DNA of 64,000 bases from Owenia fusiformis (Eukaryota > Annelida > Polychaeta > Sabellida > Oweniidae). Each line of letters begins with the position of its first letter. The stretch's first letter is position 1. Below the pieces are notes generated by a model. The model ran no database searches, was not told the DNA's origin, and saw only the letters and a list, made by a program, of their open reading frames with translations. Below, piece after piece: positions 22,351 to 34,735 of this stretch. Both the position numbers and the translations under genes were made by a program. The stretch spans positions 34,126,867 through 34,190,866 of the forward strand of contig CAIIXF020000008.1 in assembly GCA_903813345.2 (NCBI GenBank), given 5' to 3'.

Positions 22351-22832
22351 ACAGAGATCGGGGATAAAGTTTGACTATGAGAAAAATGAAATCTGATAAA
22401 ATAAAATTAAAAGATCCAAACATAACAGCACAAAAATCATGTCAATGATCACTATTTCACATCAAATCAATGTAGGATGTTAGGTTTAACATTTTTCATG
22501 TTATTTGATACTTAAATAAGCATAGCTTGTAAAGAAACAAATTTTTAAACTCCAGATTTTGACTTGACAAAAAACATGAAAAGTTTTAGTGTACTAATTT
22601 TAAAGGTAACCTAATACTTCTCAGTTCAACTTAGGACAATAAAAACTGATTGAAAAATTCATGAAAACATAGACTTGAAGTTGCCAACATAATTGAGCAG
22701 AATTGGAGTGGTATTACACTATCAAAACTATTTGAATATTGTCTGGAATGAATGAATATGTTTAAATAAAGCGAGTTGGTCAATTATTGAGTTTGTCAGA
22801 ATATGTTGTGGGGCATATTTTACCATCCTCTT
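22351..22832. other. no feature recognised
   Basis: AT-rich flank upstream of the EF-hand gene; no further exon found on either strand. Confidence 0.4.
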
Positions 22833-22976
22833 GGGTATCAATATGGCGTCTAACATCAATATGATATCACACTTCCGGTGACCTTGATGAAAAATGGCTT
22901 ACAATATGGCATCCAACGTCGATATGACGTCACACTTCCGGTGACCTTGATGCAAAATGGCTGTCTTAATCAACTA
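22833..22976 (+). repeat. ~65 bp tandem pair
   Basis: CACTTCCGGTGACCTTGATG occurs twice, with matching ATATGGC(G/A)TC...CAATATGA upstream. Each unit has an ETS-like ACTTCCGG core. Confidence 0.8.
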
Positions 22977-23044
22977 TGTCAGTGGGTCAATTGATATTAT
23001 TTCTTTCAATATGATCACTTAACCTAATATATTTTTTAAAAAGT

Positions 23045-24110
23045 TTTAATTTTATTTATTTTATCAACATTTGGCTTAACATCTTCTTTGACTTACCCAT
23101 TTTTTCAAAATCTATGGAAAAACTATCAATTTTAGCATTAAGTAGTGTAAATTCAGTGCAAAGGTTCCATAAAGGGAATCCCACTTATAGATTTTTTGGA
23201 TCCACCATGTTTCAAAAGGAATATCAGCTGAAATAATGTTTATCTAGGGGTTCTCTTAGGCTTGATGAAATATTCAAATTGAAATATATTTTGACAGTGG
23301 TTGATGATCGTTGAATCTCTACACTAATTGTGGCGATAAATACCTACCACATAAGGTATAAAGGAATTTTTCAGATAAGCCTTAGTTAAGCTGTTTCCTC
23401 CTGTTCATCCTCTAGTCGTTTTGATGAGTTTAAATGGTAAAACATATATTCTTGCATACGTTTTCACTTGTTGAGCACTTGTCAACATTACCATTTACTT
23501 AGTATTGAGGGGTTTAACAAGGGTCCACAAATAATTTAAAAAATATTAGATTTTGATATTTTTGAAGTTTACAACGGGTTATCTACTTATGAATCAATTC
23601 TGGGAAGGTTATTAGCATGACCTATTGATTTTATCTGTTTAATTGAAAATAAGATCGTCTGTCTGACTATATTTTGCATTCAAATTGATTAAAAGTAATT
23701 GTTCCATTTAGTTCACTTTCTTTTAACATCATCTTGTTTTTTGTTGTTCCGGCAATTGTTTTGGTATGTTTAAATGATAAAACATATATTACTACATACA
23801 TTTTCACCTGTTGAGGACCTGTCAACATTATCGTTTACTTATTATCGAGGGGTTTAACAGGGGTCAAAAAGTACTAGATTTTGATATTGATTTCATCTGT
23901 TAAATTATATTATTGTCTGATTATATTTTGCATTCAAAATGATTAAATACAATGGTTTCATTTAGTTCACTTTCTTTTAACATCCTCTTGTTTTTTGTTG
24001 ATCTGCCGATTGTTTTGATGTTTGAATGATAAAACTTATATCCCTACACCCGTTTCCACATGTTCAGGACCTGTCAACATTACCATTTACTTATCATTAA
24101 GGGGTTGAAT
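23045..24110. repeat. satellite-like block, copy 2
   Basis: Matches 380-440, then 2643-3315 and 6308-6650 in order, without the insertions found there. This makes it the empty-site copy for the elements at 440-2642 and 3316-6305. ~330 bp units as described for copy 1. Confidence 0.85.
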
Positions 24111-24111
24111 T

Positions 24112-24372
24112 TAATAGACTCCTGCGGAAATCATTCATAAATGAAGTTCTGTAACCTTGTATGGTGCTCAAAAATTCATAAATGGTCAATGATATAATCC
24201 TAACTAACAAAAAGCAAATTAAAAACATAAGGCTGTAACAGTAAGCTTTAAAAAAGAAATTATACAGTGTTTTTGATGAGTTATACCCCCCACTGTGAAC
24301 TTGGATTCCATTTTGATCTAACTTTTCAGTTGAAATTTTAAATTATGCTCTTGATATATAATAATTCATACT
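24112..24372. repeat. segmental duplication, copy 2, left of DIRS
   Basis: Matches 10275-10537 (ATCATTCATAAATGAAGTTC and onward). The match resumes at 36781 after the DIRS element. Confidence 0.85.
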
Positions 24373-24533
24373 GTATTATTACACATCCCACCTCTCAATT
24401 ATATGCCTTAGATTCCTTTAGCAATCTCTGTATGGAGTCCTAACACCCCTCTGGTTTTACTGATGACATTAACTTGGACGCGTCCACTATTGAATAAAGT
24501 AGTTTGTACATGTGCCGACGTCCTCAATTTCCC
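24373..24533 (+). repeat. DIRS left inverted terminal repeat
   Basis: From CCCACCTCTCAATTATATGCC inward it is the inverse of the right repeat. The outermost ~16 bases (GTATTATTACACAT) are specific to this end and reappear complemented at 36478-36491. Confidence 0.9.
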
Positions 24534-24636
24534 CATACATTTGTGCAATCAACACGCCGTTTTTGTTTGAAACAAATATTTTATATGGAGATGCAACAAG
24601 TCGTCAGTTGTAAAGGATATCAACCTTAATTCAACA

Positions 24637-26445
24637 ATGAACTACAATGTCAATGAACAACTGGAAGATGGACAAATTCCTGACTTTTCAAGTCAACTTC
24701 AAAGGGATAGTTCAAATTTGCTGCAAGGGAACATTTTCTCTAGCGACCAGGATAATCCAACTCCGGGTAGCAGGCCATCCCACACCATCACCAGCGGCAT
24801 AGACATTGACAACAACATCAACAGTGACTTCATGAATCGTGGGCTCATTCCACCAGGAAATGAGGGGCATGATATGAACTCACAAGGGAAGGACTTGACT
24901 TACCAGTCAAATTTCAACCCTACTTTGGATACTCGTGGTTCTGGGCTCACCTCCCTACCCGGGACTGAGGTGCAGGACACATCCAACTATCAACATCAGC
25001 ACCCTACAGGGAGAGACTTCATACAGTCTAATAGTCTGAATTCAATAGGATTCAGAGCAACAAACACTTTAACATCTAAGAGGTTTTCAAAAACAAAACA
25101 ACACTCCGAACTGCGGACCTATCAAAATCAACAACCAGGGCTAGCTTCAAGTCTATCGCCAGATATGGTCCAAGATATTATCAAAGGACTGACTCCAACT
25201 CTTGAATTGCTCGTAGCAAAACAAACAACTTGACGTTGAACTTGACGGTGAAACAACCAACAGAAGCAGGTCCGCTAAAAGAAGGGAGGTACAAAGAGCG
25301 AAAAAGCGAACTGTTTCGCCGTCTAGTCTACAGTATGTTTCCCCGGACCGGGCATCTAGCCCCAAACAGGCAAGAAGTGATCATCCCTACAGCGCCCGTG
25401 ACCTCTCCTGCGCACATGCGCCGTGACAGCAATAACCCGGAAGACTCGGATTCTTCCATTTCCGACAACGATCATGATTTAATTTGTTGGAAAAACTGTG
25501 TTAAACTAACTAAAAATGCCTTTCCGAGTCATTTTAAAACAACTACAGACTATAACACAGAAACACAAACGGAAAATAGACCGCTAGGACTTCAAACCTT
25601 GGGTAAGAAATCTACTTCTTCAGACACAACGAAAGGCTTACCGATCGGGCCTTCAGTGCTACAGAATTTCGCCAACATTAACCAGGAATTAGCCAACAAG
25701 AAAAAACATGAATGACACTAACTTCCTGTTAAGACCAAAACGATCTTTCACGTCCCTCAAAGAAGATGAACACTTCTATAAAAAATCCATTTTGAATGGG
25801 ACAACTAAGGAACTTGTTCCACCTTCCATGAAACTATCAGATTTGGCTTCAACTTCTTACCAGCTTCCAGCCAAACATCACAAACTGTTGGAAGAATCAG
25901 TGAGAGCTCCTCTTCGTCATCTGTCTCACACTGAATGGATTTTAGGGACAACAGGGAAAATCATTGCAGAGAATTTCCCCGAAAATGAGGATCTCGTCAA
26001 TCTCATTACAACAGCCTCAACTATGGTAAATAAAGCTACAAGGGACACCATTTCAAATGCCACAAACGTCATACTGACTCAAAGGGACGTAAGCTCCAAG
26101 TTCAGGAAGTCAGACGCTGAAGCCCTTAGGAATCTCCCCATCAACACCAAATTTTTATTTCCTGAAGAGAATTTAAAAAATATCTGTGAAGGGTTGGATA
26201 AATCTAAAACCTCAAAAGCGCTACAAGATTTAGCTTCAAACTGGAAAAATCGAAAACAGAATTATGATAAATCCAGTAATAACAACTCCAACAGAAGTAG
26301 TAATCAACATTCCAACTTTAACAGGAACAACTTCAACAACAACAACAACAACAGAAACAACAATAGGGGAAACTTCTCTGACCGTTCTACTTCTACAAAA
26401 TCCAACAACAATAACAACAAATCAGGCTTTAAGAAGCGTAAATGA
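24637..26445 (+). pseudogene. DIRS gag-like ORF, frameshifted
   Basis: Two segments in one frame (24637-25233, 198 aa; 25708-26445, 245 aa) are bridged by a segment in another frame (about 25240-25715), so at least two frameshifts are present. The N-terminal part is polar and Q/N/S-rich. The middle has an acidic EDSDSSISDNDHD run. The last part has a helical region (about residues 30-180) and ends in a basic Asn-rich tail (repeats of NNNNN, then KKRK). Position before RT, composition and length fit the poorly conserved ORF1 of DIRS elements. Function as nucleic-acid-binding capsid-like protein is known for the class, not shown here. Confidence 0.7.
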
Positions 26446-28024
26446 CACTTCAATAACATCAATGTCCCAGCCCCGCCTCCCCCCCCCCGTTCTCACATGT
26501 ATGTCCCAGCTGGGACCAGTGGGAGGCAGGATTCAACTACACTTAAAAAACTGGGAACTCATCACAAAGGACCAATGGATTTTAAATGTGATAAAACATG
26601 GCTACATGCCACAACTAGTGAACAATCCACCTTTGACAAAAAACTTCAACAACTTGGAATCTGGATCAAAACAAGCTGTGGAGGAAACAGACTACAATAC
26701 ACTGGGCCACTACAGCATCATATTCCTACGCCAAAAGCCAAATGGAGATTACAGACCCATAATAGACCTGTCTCTCCTCAACAAACACATAATATGCCCA
26801 AAGTTCAAAATGGAAACTTCAGCCAAAATATCAAACTCTCTACAAAAGGGCGAATGGGCCACATCCATAGATTATCGGGATGCTTACTACCATATACCGA
26901 TAGCCAAACCATTCAGGAAGTTTCTTCGCTTCGTGATCAACAACAAAGTGTACCAATTCAAAACACTTCCATTCGGAATGTCAACCAGCCCTTATGTTTT
27001 CACAAGAGTGACGTTAGCAATCGGTGCCTTCCTACACTTCCAAGGGATATTAACACACCAATATCTCGACGATTGGCTAATACGAGCCCCATCTGCACAA
27101 CAGTGCCAAATATGGACACAAACAGTACTATCAGTGACGGAAAAACTCGGATTTGTGATCAACAGAGAAAAATCCGAACTGATCCCAACACAGAATTTCA
27201 AGTACATAGGCACCCAATACAACCTAATACTAGGCCTAACATATCCTCCGCAAGACAGAATTCAGAAAATCTTAGAGATCGCACAATTATTCACCAATAC
27301 CCTTTCTCAACCAACAAGGCAGTGGATGAAACTACTAGGCCTACTAGCCTCAGCAGAGAAAAATATATCCTGGGGCAGACTATATATGAGACCAATTCAA
27401 CAGTGCCTAGCCAGCCAGATGTCTCCTACAAAATCACTAGAGACACCAATCTACATCAACCAAGAAATAATAAACACACTGAAATGGTGGATGGACGAGC
27501 AGAATCTACTCATGGGTCAACCTCTGGGAATGTTTGTCCCAGATCACACTATCTTCACGGATGCATCGGAGACTATGTGGAGTGCACACATGGACTCTGT
27601 GGAAATCAATGGATTCTGGTCCCCATCGGAAATGAGAAACCACATCAACTGGCTAGAACTAGCGGCAGTATTGAAAGTTTTACACAAACTGAACCATCTA
27701 CTGGTACCTCAAGCAAACATTCTAGTTTGCCTGGACAACACAACAGCCCTAAGCTACATAAACAAACAAGGCGGGACAAAATCGAAAAGTCTTCTGACCC
27801 TAAGCCAGGAAATCCTAATCTGGTGCAAAAATCACCAAATAAACATAAGAGCTCAACATATAGCAGGATCCCTAAACCGACGGGCAGACGCACTATCTTG
27901 GGACAGGATAGTGAACACAGAATGGTCTCTACTCCCACAAATAGTGAAACGACTGTGGCAAATATGGGAGACTCCTCAGTTAGATTTGATGGCGACATGT
28001 CACAACAACAAACTACCACTATAG
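26264..28024 (+). pseudogene. DIRS reverse transcriptase-RNase H, 5' portion
   Basis: Open for 586 codons, overlapping the gag frame's end. RT motifs in order: NGDYRPIIDLSLLNKH (about residue 157), TLPFGMSTSPYVF (about 233), and the catalytic YLDD (about 267). The RNase H part follows: TDAS (about 431), NWLELAA, and CLDNTTALSYINKQGG with its aspartate. The frame then reaches LDLMATCHNNK and is cut at 28022 by the foldback insertion. It resumes in the same frame after 32669. RT copies the element RNA and RNase H removes the template. The first ~70 residues, rich in T and N, are a shadow of gag; the true start is probably near 26460. Confidence 0.92.
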
Positions 28025-28742
28025 ACTGTGGACTACTCTGATAATTGCAACTTCCATTTTTCATGGAAGGTCACACATTCCAACATATTTCAAACAGTCT
28101 GTATGATTATGCTAGGCACTTTCTGGGTAGTTGGACTTCATGTAGGGGTGGCAGACGGCCCTCAGGCCAATTCATACCCCCACCCTAAGAAAACCTTGGG
28201 GGTACTTTAATACCACCTGATAAAAAGAATACTAATGCATGTCATATATTCATAGTTTTATAGTAGGCAGAGCATACCATGGTTAGTCAGTGCCAGAAAT
28301 GTCCAATCTCTAACTTATATGGTTACCATGGAAACAGTATTTATATCTCAAAATCTTCTCAATTTGACCTCCTCCAAAATATGTCCCTTAGCCCTCAAAG
28401 TGAAATATTTGCAAATTTGTTTGGATTTTGTGGCTGCAACTTTGTCAAAAGTTGTATAAATATGTATATATTCACACTAAAGCACTAAAAAGTTGATATA
28501 ATGCTCCAATAAATCAATAATATCTATCAAATATAGTCACACACAACTACTTTTAGGGAAAAGTGGGCGTGGCACTTTTTGGAACTTGTGTAATTGTTGC
28601 AGCATTAAGCAAAAAATACATATTACACTAACAATGATTGACATTTAATTATCATTTACTAACATTGTGTAACATTGTAATATGTTCATTATCATTATTA
28701 GATACTTAAATTATTTTATGTAAGTGTTATCATGAACTTTCC
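28023..28742 (+). repeat. foldback left arm
   Basis: Inverse of 31753-32484. Examples: GGTCACACATTCCAACATAT, and AAAAGTGGGCGTGGCACTTT paired with its complement near 31920. The similar small frames in both arms (28028-28210 plus; 32434-32234 minus) merely reflect this. Confidence 0.9.
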
Positions 28743-31700
28743 TTTTATCCCTATACCATACAAGGTGGGCATCACCAATGGTGTCAAACTAACTTTTCTG
28801 TTTAACTTATTTTTTACCATAGACAAGGGAAAAAGCTTTACTTGAAGTCGTGACCTCATTAGGTGCTATGTATATGGATAGATGGATTGATACTAGTCGG
28901 TAGATGGCAGCACTTGTGCTAGTTGGGCTAGATACAAGTATTTACCATTGACTTGACATGTGTCACTTAGTCTATTGATTTACCATATTCGTTCTGTTGG
29001 ATTAAAGTAAAACTGCATTGCATTGAATTTGATGATGTTCAGATTGTGTTTGAAACTTGATGATAATCAAAAGTGTTTGAAACTGGATGTTGTTCAGATT
29101 GTGTACACATGAACTTTAATAGGACCACTGAAACAATAAGTCAATGTTTAAGATTCTTTAAAATTATCTCAATGATAATTTAGCCTGTTAACCTATAGTT
29201 AAACTACACTTCAGCAAGATTTCGAAGCTATATAACAAATCTCATAATTTGCAACTTTTTCATTATTTGATCATTTAACCCATTATTCTTTATTGCTGAT
29301 TTAAAAATTGCAAGGAATTCAAATGACCTAGGGAAGCCAGTGATATGAATTGGCCTTATTCATTGAGTTACATTAAAATGGAAAATTGTGAAGAACAAGA
29401 GAACTGTTCCACGGCTTCACAGGAAATATGGAAGCAAAGTCAACAAGGGATGTGGAAACTAAGCTGTTAACATATAGAGATTTAGAACTCTCCAGGGAAG
29501 TGTCTCTATTTGGTATGAAATACACAGGTCTATTCATGCACACCATTTTAAATATGAATCAAAATTAGTGATATCCATGTTTCTGGTGAAAGCATTAATT
29601 GAAAGAGACAAACATCCTACCCCAATGGTATAAAATATAAGGACGTTCGAAGCAGTAAAAAGGTATTACCATTTTAGATTTGATTGAACAAATTGAATCA
29701 GAGGCAATTTTTAAATTTCGATATATTAAAAGAGGCTCTCTTGGTTAGATGGGAGATTTAGCTGCATGTTAAAGGTGCCGCTTTGTTCAGTTTATAACAA
29801 AATTGATATTAAGCACGAAACAGTAAGAAATGTTAAGCAAATATTTCCTTCTATGGAGGGCAATACCTGTTCATCTTTCAATGATTTTTGCAATATGTAT
29901 TGCCCGCAGCCCGTAGGGCGATGGTAATACATGTTGCAAAAATCATTGAAAGTGCAGTTGTCAGAATCCCCAGGCGGGCAATACGCTGGACAATACGTCT
30001 TTTAAATATGGAAATAATTCAGTGAGCTGTGAAATACGCTGGTATTTTTAGTCACATGGTTCTGAATTAGCCAATCAAATCACACGATTTATAGCAATGA
30101 TGCAATAATTAGTGCTACTTCCATGAACACCCGTTTTGTAGAATAAGATTCTGATTCTCGTATTTGGTATATATATGAATTAGACAAAGGCAAATCCAGT
30201 CGAACATCTTGTTGAGCATCAAACAAAGGTACAAGCTATATATCATTTCTCAAAATGGCCACTTTACTGAAGAAATTGTCAAAAGATTATATGTATCATG
30301 TTTTAATGTATTTACGTTTAAATATAGCTGTCTTAATAAGTACACATGATGAAAATACAGGCACAAACAAAATGCATACTTTCTGAAACCCTGCGTTTGG
30401 ATATTGATAAATTGAATGATATTGGCTAAAAACTTCTGTCAGAATTGAAACAATATTTCCCCAAGAAAAGTCAACATTTCAAAACAACAGCAATAGCTAG
30501 AACTATCCTATTTAGATGTTTACTTGACAGTATGGAAAATTGGGGAAGCCTGACAGAGAATCATAACAGATAGAGGTAGAAAGATTTGATAAAGAAAATG
30601 GAGTTTTGGTGTGGGAGGGGGGGGGGGGGCGTGTAATTGTATACTTGTTTATAAAATTGATAAAATGACATATTCTAGACAAGGATAGGCATTTGCCATA
30701 ATAAACTATGAGGGATAATGACTCATAAACTTACACAATGGAGATTTGGGGTAGTAATATGGAACATACGTTATATGGAAACTGTAACCTTATAAGATCT
30801 TGTCCAGTATTTCAGTCATACCTGATTATAAAGGACCATTGATGTAACAGCATCAGGGCATATTACATATAATATTTAATCATGACCATCATTTCTACTG
30901 TGCCAAAATCATTCAACCAATTTTAAAATGGAATACGAGAACAAGATTTCTTATGTTAGGTTATGTCTAATAATATTTGATATTAAACATATTAACTTTT
31001 ATTGTTTTTATACACTAAACAGATTTGTTTAGATATTATTTTAAGTTTTAACATAACAAACCACTTTCAGAAATATGTAAATTGTTTATATTTCATTATT
31101 TTGTGAAATACTAAAAGGAGTTTTACCCGTACCTTGTTGACCATGAGTCAATGAATGCATTATGTAATATCTGCAAAATGATGCACTATGCAATTCATAC
31201 ATGGAATAATTTATTTTGCCATATTGGAATCAAGTATTTTCGTTAATCCATTGGATAGATCATGCATTACCTGATGTTGATAATAGAATCAGTTAGTCAA
31301 TTGTAAGACACCATTTATCCGAGAAAATCTTAGTTATGTATTAAGGCAGGGCATAACATTTCACATATCGTTTATTCGTTTACTACATCTATGGTTCCAA
31401 TGTCATTTAAGCCTGATTTGGTGCAAATGTCAAAGCATAACATCAACTCTAAAGTAGTTTAATTCAATGAAAATTAAAAATATCAAAATCGACAATTACT
31501 GTCCGCCATCTTAGATGCGAAGGTTACGGCCGTTACCTTCACTTGGTACTGATCAGTGTTGGTCCATTACTTTTCAATTGCATAAAATGGCTCTAACCCT
31601 GACAAATGTATTAATCAATTTTAACTCATAGCTCTTGATCAATGAAACTATTTATATTCTAGCTTCAAGTAAATGAATACGACTTTGACAAGCTAAAAAG

Positions 31701-31752
31701 ACTAAGGACCTCTAGGACTTAAAAGTTAATTTGACCATTAATGACCTATGAT
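28743..31752. other. centre of the foldback element; no gene recognised
   Basis: AT-rich, with no long frame or known motif. It holds a hairpin at 29875-29962 and a poly-G run near 30620. Confidence 0.5.
29875..29962. repeat. hairpin with GCCCGTAGGGC-like core
   Basis: CTTTCAATGATTTTTGCAA at the left pairs perfectly with TTGCAAAAATCATTGAAAG at the right; both arms continue through ATGTATT/AATACAT towards a GCCCGTAGGGC core. Confidence 0.85.
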
Positions 31753-32484
31753 AGGGAAGGGTCATGATAACACTTATATAAAATATTTAAAGTATCTAAT
31801 AATGATAATGAACATACTACAATGTTACACAATGTTAGTAGATGCTAATTAAATGTCAATTGTTGTTAGTGTAATAAGTATTTTTCATTTAATGCTGCAA
31901 CAATTACACAGGTACCAAAAAGTGCCACGCCCACTTTTCCCTAAAAGCAGTTGTGTGTGACTACATTTGATAAATATTATTAATTTATGAGATCATTATA
32001 TCAAGTTTTTAGTGCTTTAGTGTGAATACATACATATAAATTCAACTTTTGACAAAGTTGCAGCCACAAAATCCAAACAGATTTGCAAATATTTCACTTT
32101 GAGAACTTAAGGACACATTTGGGACGGGGTCAAATTGAGAAGATTGTGAGATATAAATACTGTTTCCATGGTAACCATATAAGTCAGAGATTGGAAATTT
32201 CTGGCACTGACTAACCATGGCATGCCCTACCCACTATAAAACGATGAATATCTGATATGCATCAGTATTATTTTTATTGGGTGGTATTAAAGTGCTCCCA
32301 AGGTTTTGTTGGGGTAGGGGTATAAATTGGCCTGAGGGCCTTCTGCCACCCCTACATAAAGTCCAACTACCCAGAAAGTGTCTATTATAATCATACAAAT
32401 TGTTTGAAATATGTTGGAATGTGTGACCTTTCATGAAAAGCGAGATCCATTTCTAGAGCACTTCTACAGAATAGTCCGCAGTCT
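31753..32484 (-). repeat. foldback right arm
   Basis: Inverse of 28023-28742, with moderate divergence and small indels. Confidence 0.9.
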
Positions 32485-32488
32485 ACTA

Positions 32489-32666
32489 CAGTAAAACCTG
32501 TCTTAGTGAACACCTCTCTCTAGTGAACACCTGTCTCTAGTGGACACCCTTCCTTCGCACATAGTCCACTGACTTCTGTATAAATTACCCTCTCTCTAGT
32601 GAACACCTACCTACAGTGAACGTTTTTTCTTGGCAAAAAAATGTTCACTATACACAAGTTTTACTG
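32489..32666. mobile_element. pogo-like MITE, 178 bp
   Basis: Ends CAGTAAAACCTGTC and, inverted, CAGTAAAACTTGTG, flanked by TA (32487-32488; 32667-32668). The interior is TAGTGAACACC-type repeats. It sits inside the foldback element's right target duplication, so it is the youngest insertion here. Relatives: 57340, 59620 and 60479. Confidence 0.88.
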
Positions 32667-32668
32667 TA

Positions 32669-33064
32669 TATGTATCCCCAGTACCAGACCAAAACAGCTG
32701 GGGAACAGACGCAATGTCAATCCCGTGGGACAATCTCAACTTCTACATATTCCCACCAACAAGCATGATCGACAAAGTTCTAACAAAAATGAGAACACAC
32801 AATTGCGAAGCCATAATGATAGCTCCAAAATGGCCAAATCAACCTTGGTTCACGCAAATTCTGGAACTTCTAACGGACTACCCAAGAACGCTTCCAGTGT
32901 CTCAAAAACTACTAAAAATGCCAAAGACAAGCATGTTTCACCAGACTCCGGAAATATTTGCCCTTCACGCCTGCAATTGTCAACAACACCATCAAAAAAC
33001 AAGGCTTTTCTACAGAAGTGTCTCTTTGAATCTCAGAATCATCAAGGAGGAAATCCACAAATAA
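32669..33064 (+). pseudogene. DIRS RT-RNase H ORF, 3' portion
   Basis: Continues the frame broken at 28022. It has DQNSWGTDAMSIPWDNLNFYIFPP, then APKWPNQPWF, the conserved post-RNase H block of DIRS polyproteins. The frame then drifts (stop at 33064) while the typical continuation is visible in an overlapping frame, indicating a frameshift. Confidence 0.8.
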
Positions 33065-33193
33065 ACTCTATGATTCCAGGTGGAACACCTTCACTGTTTG
33101 GTGTTATGAACGGAATTCAGATCCATGCCAAGCAGATATTCCTCTAGTAGCAGAGTTCCTACTATATCTTCACCAGACTAAGAAACTTCAGTA
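33065..33193 (+). pseudogene. DIRS tyrosine recombinase, N-terminal piece
   Basis: In one frame it reads SRWNTFTVWCYERNSDP then PLVAEFLLYLHQTKKL, which matches the start of the core-binding domain in DIRS recombinases. It is interrupted at 33194 by a CTGTCAA-ended insertion. Confidence 0.65.
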
Positions 33194-34304
33194 CTGTCAA
33201 CCCCCAAAGATTTTCTCGCGGGACAGATTTTTTAGACCCAGTGCCCAAAATTTTCGGGATTTTGCGGGACATCTACTAAATTCGCGGGATTTCGCGGGAC
33301 TTTTAAGGGATTTGCGTGATTGCGCTAATAGGCCTTTTTTATCAAATTCGCGGGATTTCGCGGGACCATTCGAGGGACAAACAACCTAATTGCGGGACAG
33401 TTAACAGTTTAACCACCAAAGACTTCATAGAGGGACAGATTTTTTAGACAAAGTACCCTAGATTTGCAGCATTTTGCGGGACATCCACCTAAATTTGCAG
33501 GATGTCGCTGGACATGCAAGGGATTTGCGTGATTGGTAAAATTACTCCAATCAAACCTTTTGATACTGATTAATCAAATATAATACACTTAAATTGTTAC
33601 TTAAATAAACGGCAACACAATTCCACAAAATACGCATAATAATAATATTAAACTTTATTTTTATTTATCAAAAACAAAAACCATGCTTCAGGTGTGAGTC
33701 CCATAATCGAACACGAAATTCAAAAATTCTGAACAATACTTTGCACTTATGGCGTTCGTGACCAACTATGAAACGCTTTCCCCCATAGTATTATATAAAT
33801 ATTACCTGTTCATATAGGCATGGGCTTTCAATTGAAAGCCCATGATATAGGGGTTCAATTAATCTACATCAAATTATAGAGAGTCAGGTTACTTTTCTAG
33901 ATGTCAGCTTCCATTTATTGTAACTCGCGTTTGCTAACATTCGCTCAGTTCTCATTTGCCACACGCGTAGTAAAAAGGCCAACGTTGGAACTATTTATGA
34001 CCTACATCACTATTATCGTAATTAAAATAAAAGTTGAACTCTTCCTCTTTATTTTGATACCAAACAAAAGCATGCTGGGTACTTAAAGTTAGGTAAACTT
34101 TACTCCTCAAAAGTGCAAAAACTTCTTATATAAGATAAGATAATCACAATATAGAGGATTGCAACAATTTCGGAAATTCGCGGAGGTCAAGGCCGACATT
34201 TGCGGGACTTCGCGGGACATTGCGGGACATTGCGGGACACGCGAATTAGCCTAATTTTGATCAAATTCGCGGGATAATCCCGCCATTCGCGGGACACTTG
34301 ACAG
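33194..34304. mobile_element. 1.1 kb CTGTCAA-ended insertion in the DIRS recombinase
   Basis: Ends CTGTCAAC and TTGACAG. Near both ends are many CGCGGGAC / ATTCGCGGGA repeats, in opposite orientation. It splits the recombinase frame. Flanks CTTCAGTA and CTCTGAAA do not give a clear duplication. The segment starting at 47074 (CTGTCAACTGTCCCGCAATT) looks like a relative. No protein recognised. Confidence 0.65.
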
Positions 34305-34735
34305 CTCTGAAACTTTCAATTCCTACCATTGAGGGATACAGAACTGCCATTAATACAGTACTGAAAAAATCATCTGATATTGACCTGACTGATAATTCCC
34401 TCATAGGCGATCTTATCAGATCTTTTAAACTGGAAAACCTGACACCAAGGAACATGGTCCCTAAATGGAATCTCGTATTTGTTCTTAATGCTTCATCCAA
34501 AGCACCCTTCGAACCTATGGCCACAGCGGAACTTAAATTCACATCATGGAAAACACTCTTTCTTTTACTCATGGCTTCAGGGAAGAGAAGAAGTGATATA
34601 CATGCACTCGACTTCAGACGTTTAAAATGGTCAGAATCCAGGGACCAAGTAACTATGTATCCCTTCATAGGATTCCTACCAAAGTCACTATCAGCTGCAG
34701 AAGGAGAATCTCGCTTTCAACCAATCCTCATTTAA
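34305..34735 (+). pseudogene. DIRS tyrosine recombinase, middle piece
   Basis: Contains LSIPTIEGYRTAI (end of the core-binding helix bundle) and ASGKRRSDIHAL, where the first catalytic arginine lies. After PKSLSAAEGESRFQP the homology is lost at about 34730 and resumes near 35868. Confidence 0.8.

Larger units (their letters stand above)
28023..32484. mobile_element. 4.46 kb foldback element with ~720 bp inverted repeats
   Basis: Ends AGACTGTGG and, inverted, AGACTGCGG. Flanking ACTAT lies at 28018-28022 and, split by a later MITE, at 32485-32488 plus 32669: a 5 bp target duplication. Removing the element and one duplication restores the RT reading frame exactly. The arms are about 28023-28742 and 31753-32484. 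The 3.0 kb centre has no recognisable gene. Superfamily unknown. Confidence 0.88.

Noticed and set aside
26497-28041. 514-codon plus-strand open frame overlapping the DIRS RT
   Set aside because: It is the +1/-1 shadow of the RT-RNase H frame: low-complexity T/N/Q/S composition and no motifs, while the other frame has all the catalytic blocks.
28028-28210. Pair of similar small proteins at 28028-28210 (plus) and 32434-32234 (minus)
   Set aside because: They are the two arms of the foldback element read in opposite directions; stops and shifts differ between arms.
34261-34668. 135-codon minus-strand frame
   Set aside because: Antisense shadow of the DIRS recombinase and the CTGTCAA-ended insertion.
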